DNA of 64,000 bases from Caprella mutica. Lineage: Eukaryota > Arthropoda > Malacostraca > Amphipoda > Caprellidae. This document shows, one piece after another, positions 11,351 through 21,600 of the stretch (position 1 is the stretch's first letter; the number at the start of each line of letters is the position of its first letter). The translations under genes were made by a program, and so were the position numbers. Under the pieces are notes generated by a model. That model searched no databases. It worked only from the letters and a program-made list of their open reading frames with translations, and was not told the origin of the DNA. The stretch lies in the NCBI GenBank assembly GCA_947561585.1, contig CANNZV010001587.1, positions 62,001-126,000 of the forward strand, read 5' to 3'.

Positions 11351-12003
11351 TATAGGTATGGAGGTAGCATGCCTTACAAGGAAAAGTGATGCAAAAAAGT
11401 GGCGCCATGGGCGTGTCTTTCCCCAATGGACCCCTGCCACTTGGTACAATGGGGTTGTATGCCCCTCCTCCAATGCTCAGTGCTGGTCGAGTAATAGTCG
11501 AGGGAGGTCATGCTGTTCTGTACTGTTTGTAGCTATCCCAATCTTGATAACAAATTATTTACCAAATGTGATGATATTTTATTTCTGAAAACATAGTGTT
11601 TACTAATTGTCGCAATTGGTGAGATTTATGAAAACATTATATTTTATAGTTGGCTTCTCATTCAATTTTATTTATATTAAAAAGGTAAGCTATCCCAATT
11701 GTTTTAATCACAACTCATTTTTAACACTACTTTCTGGTTTAGAGGATAATGCTAAGGTAGTTAGGCTTGCATGCTTCATTTACTTTTAGAGTTTTTGCTA
11801 GGTAGGAATTTAGGTTTCATCACATTCATTCATAAACTCAATAGTACTGAATGTAAATGAAAATAATATGCTGCATTACAAGGTGGGATATATTTAATCC
11901 CACCATGCAACTTGTGTTCATGAATGATATTTTAATGGTGCTTTTCATATTATCTCACCATGTAACATATGTAACAAAATAGGTAAGTTAATCCCCTTTC
12001 ATA
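11351..12003. other. Spacer between the two Tc1-type elements
   Basis: It holds a GC-richer stretch (11358-11530) with a 76-codon frame that I could not relate to any protein, then AT-rich DNA. A small inverted repeat around GTGGGATATATTTAATCCCAC lies at 11883-11903. Confidence 0.4.
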
Positions 12004-12005
12004 TA

Positions 12006-13495
12006 CACTAGCAGACAAAAATGTGGGACAATTCAGTTTTTTTACCATTTCTGCAATATTTTCCAATGGATTTAAATAATTTTTACACTCAATGTAGCCA
12101 CTTATAGTGTTAATAATGATATAAAAGTTCAGCTTAATACGTAGGATAGAAAAGAACTTATGGAGGAGTCAATTTTTTTCTCAAAATCACAGTGCCAAAA
12201 GTGTGGGACAATGTTAGAAAAATACTATTTAAAGGCAGTTTAAAGTCAGTTTATCCACATTTTTCACTATGGCAATGAAGAATAAGTCGATTGCACCATT
12301 TTGTTTAAATTTTAGCCGGTTACATCATAGCAATGGCACAGAAAATGCCCGCCTCCATGAAAAGAAGAATTGTACAACTTAATGAAGATAAAAATTCATT
12401 CCGGAAGATAGCCGAGGACTTGCAGTTGTCCAAAAGTGTTGTGGGAAGAGTAATAAAGGACTACAAGGAGACTGGGAAAGTTTCACCACCGAAGAAGAAG
12501 GGTACACCGCGAAACACCACTCTTAGAGACGATAGGATCATGAGGAAAATGGCACTGAAGGATAGGTTTCAGACGGCAGCAGGTATTTCTCGTGAAATGA
12601 GTACCTCCTACGATGTCAATGTTTCTAGTAGAACCGTGTCTAGACCCCTCGGCGAAATTGGCCTCTTTGCAAGGTCTCCATCGAAGAAGCCTTTGATTAG
12701 CCTCAAAAACAAGAAAGTTCGATTAAGCTTCGCCGAAGATCATGTACTCTGGACCAACCATCAGTGGCAAAATGTATTTTTTCCCGATGAAAGTAAGTTC
12801 AATCTATTTGGATCTGACGGGAAAAAGTATGTAAGAAGATTTTGTCACGAAAGATTCGATAAAAAGTGCACCAAGAAAACAGTCAAGTTTGATGTGGGCA
12901 GCGTAATGGTGTTCGGCATGATTTCATGGGAAGGGACGACTGATCTCGTCCGTCTAAACACTAGAGTTAATGGAACCATCTACAAGAACTTATTACGAGA
13001 TCATGTCATCCCAATACTTAGACGTTCTGCCTGCAAATCGCCCATTTTCATGCAGGATAACGTCCCCTGCCACAAAGCTAAACACGTGATGGAGTTTCTT
13101 CGGGAGCAAAATGTGGCTGTAATGGATTGCCCCCCGCAAAGTCCGGACCTAAATGATTGTCGCCGTCTCATTCAATCCTGTGGTAGAAGGTGTGCCGCAG
13201 TCATCAATAACAAAGGCCTTTTCACTAAATATTAATGTTAGTCTGAAATTTTTTTGTCTATATGAAGTTATTTACATTTTTGTTCACATTGTCCCACACT
13301 TTTGGCACTGTGATTTTGAGAAAAAAATTGACTCCACCATAAGTTTTTTTTCTATCCCACGTATTAAGCTGAAATTTTATATCATTATTAATACTATAAG
13401 TGGCTACATTGAGTGTAAAAATTATTTAAATCCATTGGAAAATATTGCAGAAATGGTAAAAAAACTGAATTGTCCCACATTTTTGTCCGCTAGTG
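12006..13495 (+). mobile_element. Tc1-type transposon, nearly complete, IR/DR termini
   Basis: About 207-bp terminal inverted repeats (12006-12212 and 13288-13495) begin CACTAGC and are flanked by the TA target duplication (12004-12005 and 13496-13497). Each repeat contains the word GTGGGACAA twice, once near the outer end and once at the inner end, about 180 bp apart. This is the two-site IR/DR layout known from Tc1-type elements such as Sleeping Beauty. The two repeats are still very similar, so the insertion looks fairly young. It carries one transposase gene with an internal deletion. Confidence 0.9.
12333..13235 (+). CDS. Tc1-type transposase, 300 aa, lacks third catalytic residue
   Basis: This is a cut-and-paste DDE transposase of the Tc1 family. 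Residues 9-50 form the first helix-turn-helix (FRKIAEDLQLSKSVVGRVI) and about 60-110 a second (TAAGISREMS...SSRTVSR). Catalytic Asp152 sits in FFPDESKF and Asp242 in FMQDNVPCHKAK. In DD34E enzymes the glutamate belongs at residue 277, within SPDLNPIEN. Here the sequence reads SPDLN (to residue 274) and then jumps to the C-terminal block RRLIQSCGRRCAAVI, leaving arginine at 277. The protein is 300 residues against the usual ~340, so about 40 residues are missing in frame. The frame is otherwise intact. The start was chosen because MAQKMPAS precedes the first HTH at the usual distance. It is probably catalytically dead but may still bind DNA. Confidence 0.9.
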   Translation: MAQKMPASMKRRIVQLNEDKNSFRKIAEDLQLSKSVVGRVIKDYKETGKVSPPKKKGTPRNTTLRDDRIMRKMALKDRFQTAAGISREMSTSYDVNVSSRTVSRPLGEIGLFARSPSKKPLISLKNKKVRLSFAEDHVLWTNHQWQNVFFPDESKFNLFGSDGKKYVRRFCHERFDKKCTKKTVKFDVGSVMVFGMISWEGTTDLVRLNTRVNGTIYKNLLRDHVIPILRRSACKSPIFMQDNVPCHKAKHVMEFLREQNVAVMDCPPQSPDLNDCRRLIQSCGRRCAAVINNKGLFTKY

Positions 13496-13619
13496 TATAT
13501 TGATTGTGTTTGCACATAAAATACTTTTGTTTTTTATTTAATTCCGTTGTATGGTAATTAAAAAATATATTTTCTCCATGCCGATCAGATAAAATATGAT
13601 TTAATAGTTTTTGAGTATT

Positions 13620-13803
13620 AAATGACCTTGACCTTTGACCGGGTCCCTCCCCAAAATCTACCAGCAGGTCACTGCGACATGGACCAATCGTTTCACAAAA
13701 TTTCAGGCAATTTGGTTGAACACTTTTTCAGTTATGCGAATAACACGATGATAAATAAATAAATGCCGTCCATAATATAACCTTCCCGCATTCTGCGAAG
13801 GTA
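13620..13803 (-). repeat. Dispersed repeat family, copy B (inverted relative to 6.2 kb)
   Basis: The reverse complement runs from CTTCGCAGAATGCGGGAAGG through TTATTCGCATAACTGAA to GACCCGGTCAAAGGTCAAGG and matches 6221-6395 closely. It begins just after the Tc1 element. Confidence 0.65.
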
Positions 13804-14005
13804 ATTAGCCATTTTGATCAATGAGTTATATCCTCAAATTCAACTTCAATTCATTTTCAATTCATTTAATTTCATCAGCAATTTGTTCAACTATAAAAAC
13901 AAATCCTCACCTTTACTTGTTTCCAATATTATTTACAGTATAAATTCACACGCGGTTTACACAGGTGGAACACGAAAACCACTAAAAAGGTGAGAGTTTG
14001 TCAGC

Positions 14006-14170
14006 ATGGAATGGTTGGTTACCTTCAGAAATCTCTCTAATATTTTATCTAACCCTAAAAATAATAAATTTTTAAAAGACATTAGCCCATTTTTAGATAA
14101 AAATAATCCAATATCTGAAAAAGACTTCAAAATTTTAACAACCTGTATAATGTATATACTTACTTATTAA
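14006..14170 (+). CDS. Possible small ORF, 54 aa, unknown
   Basis: The frame starts MEWLVTFRNLSNI and contains KDISPFLDKNNPISEKDFK. It is hydrophilic and charge-mixed rather than low-complexity, unlike most short frames here. A TATAAAT (13939-13945) with about 30 bp to TTTACACAGG lies upstream, and AAAAAGGTGAGAG at 13985 could be a splice donor, in which case the ATG would be intronic. No similarity is recognised. Confidence 0.2.
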   Translation: MEWLVTFRNLSNILSNPKNNKFLKDISPFLDKNNPISEKDFKILTTCIMYILTY

Positions 14171-17100
14171 CAACCTAATTAAGGACATTAGTATCTATTC
14201 ATTGACATGAACCCTAACTTATTTAACATAAATAGAGCATTGTTTGATTTTAAATTATTAATTTTAGAAACTTTAATTTTATATATAATAATTAATAATT
14301 AAATGTAAAAATATTTTTTATACATTAGTTATCCTTGATGAGATTATTGCCTTTATGTTAAATTAGGTTTTCCTGAGGATTATATTTGCGTAAATCTAAC
14401 GCTAGAAAGAAGAAATGTCAGTTTCTATTATATCTCTTATTTTACATTTTGTTTTTAAATAGAATTCTAACGTTTTATTTTCAAAACGCGTTAATTACGA
14501 AAAAATAGGAATGTGTTTCGTGGATTAGCAAGAAAGTTATAAATTGAGTCAAGCCGAATTGTGTGGAATATCTGCGTCACATTTTAATGATGAACTCCAT
14601 TACTTAGCCCCAATTCTCTCAGTATTTTGTTACGATGAAATTAGTCACCGAGGCATATCGTAACAAACTATTCGTAATGTAAGCAGGATCTTGTAAACTA
14701 ATTTACATAAACAAGAACACTATTTCCTCTTGAAATACTCTGACAATATACATTCCTCATAAAAATGTATTTCATTTGTTTTTTAGTTAAAGTGTATGTA
14801 CAAGCATATAGTTCGTACATTTATTTTATACTTAGTATGAACAAAAAAATAAGAATGCAAGAACGTCAAACATATATAAGAGTGTTTCTGTACTCTTTAT
14901 TTCTTATGCTTTAAATTTAAGGGTATTTTTGGTGCTGATTTTTATTTACATTCTAATATATATAATTATTATAAACCATTTTTGTAACGCAAGTAATTTT
15001 AAATGTCAGGAAGAATACATTTATTTAAATAGCATTTCCTTCCATGGAAGGAGTGTGTGGATTAATATTCTTCTAATTATTGTCACTGCAGTTTTAATGA
15101 AAGGCATTCCTGTGCAGATTATTAGCTAAAGACAGGAATCCAATTAATAGTTACCATGCGAAGATGTGTCAAGCTAAGTAAATAAAAGCCATGTTAATAT
15201 ATAGTTTAATTACAGTTTTATAATGAGCAATACAAAAAAGGGAATTACAATTGGAAAAAGTTGTAGATGATAAATTGTTATTCGTTCCAGTGTGATTGAC
15301 TGAATTATATACTTTTAAAATGAACGTATGTGCAAAGGATCTTCCATAAATAAGTGAAATAGATAATGTGGAATTTATTCTACTTAATATTTCACTACTG
15401 TTGCTTAGAGGTTAATTTGTTGTACAGTTCACAGTGTCTCAGCACAGGGTATCAACCCCTGATATTGATCATCATTTATGTCTCCTATTCGTTCGTTATT
15501 AAATTCCTAAAATATGAGGAATGTATATCTTTAATACCGTTGTGACAATTAAACCGCCCAATGATATTTTGAACGATTTTATTTAATTAATCATCTATAA
15601 TGAATATTGAAGACATTATCAGCATCTCTGGCACCTCTTTATAGTGAAGTAATTGAAAATAATTTGTTACTGTACGACAGTTTGCAAATTTAGTTTAAAA
15701 TAATATTGAATGCAAATTAAAACTGATGTCAAAATTAACCATTATTATTTCTCATTGAAGCTATCAATTACGTTTGGAGTCACTGATTAGTGTACACTTT
15801 TTGAATGTAAAATTAGAGTTCGTTTATGTAATAAATGTTATTCTTCGGAAGGCAAATTACCAAAATCAATCAATTGAAATTATTAAGAATATTTTAAATT
15901 GGCTGAAATTTTTAAGATAAAGTTATGTCTTCAGCTACATTTAATGCACCTTAATTGGTGGAAATAAATTCTAATGATGAACAAATTAATTTTAGTGCAT
16001 TAGCATTAACTTCTTTAGAATTATGATATTTTCTACATAGAATGATAAACTGATGCAGTGAAAATAATGGGAGAAAATAATTGAATTATTAATCATGATT
16101 TAAGTTATTAATATAATTACATATATAGTTATATTAATATATAACTATGTTTTTTACGGTAGATTGGGACCAACCGCCTGCCGTAAAAATGAAGACAATT
16201 GCGTAAAACTGGAGATGGGGCAACATAATTATAAATAGAAAACGAAGACTCTAGCATAGACTATGGTAAATTAATTTGAAGACCAGAACTAAAATCTTCG
16301 ATAAATCTTTAAGAATGAAGACACTGGAATATAAACAACAATAAATAATAATAGGTTATAGCTTGAAAACAATTACCAGTTCTTGTGTTTATCATTCATT
16401 TCTTTTTGGACAGATTTAGAAAAGAAGACAATCAGAATAGTCTGAAGTTAAAATCGTTGACGTGAAGGTTTATAAAGATGATGGAAGTGTGTTATTCTAA
16501 AAGCTGAGGCAGTTTCGCAAATGTCGAGATAGTGCCGTAAAAATAATTCCGTAAAAGTGATGTTCGTAAGATTAGAGATACGTAAAACTCGAGAGTTGCC
16601 TGTATTTTTCATTAACAGTAGCCGCACGAAGGAGTCATATCCTTTAAAGAAAAACTTTTCCACTTACTTCAGTCCGTATTGCATGAGTTGGAACTGCTGG
16701 GGGATGTATGTTCATTATTTCACTTTTGTTCATAGAAGGTCCAGAACTGCTAGTTTTAGTAATTCATATGCAGTAAATGAATATGTGAATTGTAAGTCGC
16801 AAAATTGCTACATGCAAAATATTTAGAAGAATACTATTTGAATAAACCCATTTAAATTAACAATACAATCTACAATATGTACACACGTTGTACCAGCAAT
16901 ACAAATTGTTCATTCTCAATCAATTGTTATATATCTCCCTCTAACACTTTTGCAGATTAATTCTCTCATGAAAGTACAATCAAACCATTTGCAAATATCA
17001 ATAATTGATACTCACTTTTTCGAAATTGAAACAAAACTTTAAAAAGAATCTCCCATGAATACTAAATAGAGTTCAAATGACTCATTTATTTTCTACCTCA

Positions 17101-18500
17101 ATCTTCGTTACTATGGGCCAAAACTAGTCGATAATAAAGTGCACTTAAAACTTTTTACAAGTGTTTCTGAGTTAAAGGCTCTTCCAGTCACTTGGATTCT
17201 ACCCAAATCGAGTTTGCAAATCAATCTTTTTTTCAAGAAGTAATTATATCTTAATTATATGTCAGAATATTATTTAATGTGTAATAATAATATCCGAGTA
17301 ATAATAAAGGAATAAAGTTTGTGGTGAATTAGGTTTTCAATGTATTATGTTATCATAATTTTATTCAAATTTCTAGATTAAACAATATGAACTAAAGAGA
17401 CACATATTATGAATATGCAAAATTTGTTATATTTTCTAATTTGAACATCAGCACAATTTATTAATAGAGGTCAATCTTGATTCAGCAAACTGATAGAAAA
17501 TAGGTAGCTACTCTGTCATTATAAATTGAAAGTCATTAATATCCATATATAACAATCATTTCTATCACTATTAAATCTGAAAATTGAATCGTTTTATAAG
17601 ATGTATTCATTTTAGCAGGTAGCGTATAAATAGTGACAATAGCCTCAAAAGATCCTTAATTTCACATGTTGTTATTGTTCATAATTGGAATTTAAAGAAA
17701 TCATTCATTCATCCTTTTTTCACAATTTACTAATTATTATAGTTTTAAAAACATGATATTTGTCCATTAAAAACAAAAAAAAAACAAGTTAGTTAATTCA
17801 CAAATAGAATTTACATGATATGTCATTAGTTTCATTTATCTCATAGCAAATTTACAAGTTTCATCCATTTTCCAATTTTATTCTTAAAAGTAGCGAAATA
17901 CTTGTCATAAACAGAACTGCATACTAAATACGAGATTATAGTTTCTAATTTAATTATTTTTTTGCAATTGAAAATAAAATCACATTTATTAAAGTACTTT
18001 GAAATAAATAAATTCTATATAATAGAGTTGGCATATACTTCCTTACTTATACTTAGTAAATAGGCATAAAATATTCAAATTATTTATTGAAATCATTATA
18101 TGATTCTCGAAAAGATTATTATGAAACTTGTTTGAAGACTATCAAACTATAATAAACCCTTATATACTCATGAATAATTATTATATTATAAAACTACATT
18201 AATTGTGTTCTAGCAGGTAAATGAATTATATTTTATATTAATGACGTATGTCAACATCATATAATTCATGAAACAAATCATTAATTCATATTAATATCAT
18301 CACAAAGATAAAGCTCTATTTAATATATGTTTAAATAATTAAACGCTTTTGTGGAGATTTATTGCTGCACATGTGACATATATAACGTACTGACTACATT
18401 CTTGCATTTATTTACTACATTTATCTACAATAACCTTCAGTCAATACATTTATAGCTTCTACCTAATGATATAGTTTGTTGTAGACAATCCGCTAAAGTT
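14171..18500. other. AT-rich DNA, no gene seen
   Basis: No convincing exon, RNA gene or transposon end. CCGTAAAA-type words recur at 16180-16230 and 16530-16590 but in direct, not inverted, orientation and without a recognisable element. Confidence 0.45.
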
Positions 18501-18503
18501 AGT

Positions 18504-18557
18504 AACCTTTGGCTCTACCTTGCCAAGGGTAAAAAAGGTTAAATTGGGGTATATAAA
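18504..18557 (+). promoter_or_regulatory. TATA promoter with upstream dyad for the 18.6-27.5 kb gene
   Basis: TATATAAA lies at 18550-18557, with a TTCA initiator-like site about 31 bp downstream (18583-18586) and the first ATG at 18613. Twenty bp upstream of the TATA box is a dyad, ACCTTTGGC (18505-18513) and GCCAAGGGT (18522-18530), a plausible factor-binding site. Spacing from TATA to start site to ATG is typical of strongly expressed arthropod secreted-protein genes. Confidence 0.65.
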
Positions 18558-18612
18558 CTCTCTTCCTTGTTTATACTTTTATTTCACCACTACCAACACA
18601 ACGAGAAACATT

Positions 18613-21600
18613 ATGAAACTGGTGAGGAATAGCTAGTAATTATCTTGACTCTGAGTCAATAGGCATAAGGCCAGTGATATGGAAATGTGTAAACATGGCA
18701 TGTGATAAATATCAACATGGCATGTGGTAAATATCAACATGACATGTGGTAAATATCAACATGGCATGTGATAAATATCAACATGGCATGTGATAAATAT
18801 CAACATGGCATGTGGTAAGTATCAACATGGCATGTGGTAAATATCAACATGGCATGTGGTAAATATCAACATGACATGTGGTAAATATCAACATGGCATG
18901 TGATAAATATCAACATGGCATGTGATAAATATCAACATGGCATGTGATAAATATCAACATGGCATGTGGTAAGTATCAACATGGCATGTGGTAAATATCA
19001 ACATGGCATGTGGTAAATATCAACATGCCATGTGGTAAATATCAACATGGCATGTGATAAAAGTAAACATGGCTTGTGTTTATTTTATCTCGTTTTGGTT
19101 AGAGAAATCTTGTTTTCTGCAAAGTTAAAGAAAGTGTTTCGTTTTGGTTATGTCATCTGTTAGGAAAGTTTTAATGCACTGTGACATTTCTTTGGCTGAC
19201 TCAGCGAGTAAAGACATTTCTGAATTTAGTAATTTGTGTTCCTAGTCAATGTTTGGACGCGTGCTGTCCTAATTGAAATCACCTCATACCAGCTTCTTTA
19301 AAATGAATATAAAATATGTAAATAAATCCTATATGCAGTTTATCAATTCATAGAGAGTTGGTTCCTAAAGTATTATTCTATAATTATATCATTAAACAGT
19401 ACAGTACCTGTTGTTGAATCTATATTATATTCAAATGCAAGTATAATATTATACTCAAACATATATAGTATATACTGATTTAACAAAAAATAATTATATC
19501 TCAGAGTTCAAAATGTAATTGTAATTTGTTTTAATTGTTAATATTACTGAGGCTCTTATAGTCATGATATTACCACAAATTATTACTTTTTCATTTTAAT
19601 ATGTGTTTCTTAATAGAAGTGTGACACACAGACAGACAGACGGTCGCGTACCTCTTTTTATAGTATAGACTTCCTTCCGAAAATTATTGACAACCAGTAA
19701 AGATATATGTTATCTTCCTTCAATTCTGTTTATGTTTTTTTACGGTAATGTAATGTTTAGTTCTAAGAACACTATACATTTTGCATCATCTTTTTGTCTA
19801 TTGCTTTAGGTTAGATATCTGATATTAACGAACTGTAGAACTGTTCGATAAGGTAACAGTTTGGAATTATTGATTGTCTCTTCCCAATAGTAATAGTTGA
19901 TTGAAAATTATATAGGAAAAGTTACTTACATTATTTTTTCTCATTAAAAATAGATGAAGAATCTTGCTTATTGATACTTCTATAAAACCAATAAATAAAG
20001 TAGGTATGTTTTAGAAAGCAAATAAAATGCAAACTCATAATGTTACAAATTGATATTTACAAAATTTCCCCATGCGTTGTAGGTAAGGTCATGTTTTCTT
20101 GGAAGTTTGTGACAGCGTATTAGTGTTCTATTTGGTTATTCATGAAATACAAATCAAAAATAGAAAAGAATTTCATTTAAAACTGAATTATATTTTGTGA
20201 TGGTGGTAGCGGCACTATTGTCATAGTCATGGTTATTTGACGATAAGAATTTAAAACGTGATTTGTACTGATTACTTTAGTCAACTATAAGTATATTAAA
20301 TCATTTATAATTTGTAGCAAATTAATTTGATATTATTATAAACATAATCAAGTTGTATTTTCTATAGTGGAATAATATTTATTGACTTGATACATTTTTT
20401 TAATTGAAATTATCTTCCATTGAAAATATTACTTGTTAAATTATTGAAAATACTGTTTCAATAATAAAGTGAATCAGTTGCTCTAGTTTCTCTCATACTG
20501 AACTTTATAATTAGCCCCATTAATAGCAGAAATGTTAAGTGTTTCATATTGGCATTTGTGATGCTGTAAAGAGATTTCTCCTAGAAAAACTAGTTCCACT
20601 TTTTCACCATCTGAAGAAACCTTTAGCGTCAATGCCAAGGGCATGCACTGTTGAGGTGCATGGTGCACTGATGGGGTGCATGGTGCACTGATGGGGTGCA
20701 TGGAGCACTGATAGGGTGCACAGTGCACTGTTGGGGTGCATGGTGCACTGATGGGGTGCATGGTGCACTGATAGGGTGCATGGAGCACTGATAGGGTGCA
20801 TGGAGCACTGATAGGGTGCATGGTGCACTACTGATAGGATGCACAGTTCACTGATAGGGTGCACAGTGCACTGATGGGGTGTATGGTGCACTGATAGGGT
20901 GCACAGTGCACTGATGGAGTGCATGGTGCACTGATGGGGTGCATAGTGCACTGATAGGGTGCATGGTGCACAGGTGTGTCAATCTGTACTCCATAGGTTT
21001 CTTTCGTAGTTCTGTGTTGTAGGAAGATAAGATTGTAGGCAGGAAGTAAAGTAGAAATGAATTCGGATAATAAAATAGTCACAATGCGAGCTATAAAAAG
21101 AATGTGTTTTTACATTTAAATCAAATATGTATGATAGATTTTAAAATGAAGATGATGTTAAATTTTACAATGAATATTTTTAGATTTTAAAATGAACTAG
21201 TTTTTAGAATTTGAAATCAACAAGTTTTTAGATTTTAAAATGAATGTGTTGTTAGATATTAAAATTATTATGTGATATGAGCATCTATACATTTCTCATT
21301 AACTCTGAAATAACATGTCTATCTCATGGAATTTGAATTTCGATAATTATCATTTCCTGTTCGTTAACCAAATACTCCCTCTCTCTCAAAGACTATATAT
21401 ACCACCTTAAAATAAGGTTTCTTTATAATTTTATTTAAACTTTTACAGGAATATTCATGAAAGGGAGTTAACGTCAAAGATTGTCATTTCGTAACTATGA
21501 ATATTGGTAGTATTAAATATATCTTAGTTAAATTAAAGCTATCTTGAACACTGAACAGTATAGCGATTAGTGTAAAGAATGGAAGAATAAAATTTTGAAA

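Noticed and set aside
16140..16590. CCGTAAAA-word repeats as another TIR element
   Set aside because: The word copies are in direct orientation and no target duplication was found.
20483..21082. Overlapping - strand frames of Met-His-Pro-Ile-Ser-type repeats
   Set aside because: The 20-bp array has no stops in three registers; the peptides simply cycle through the repeat.
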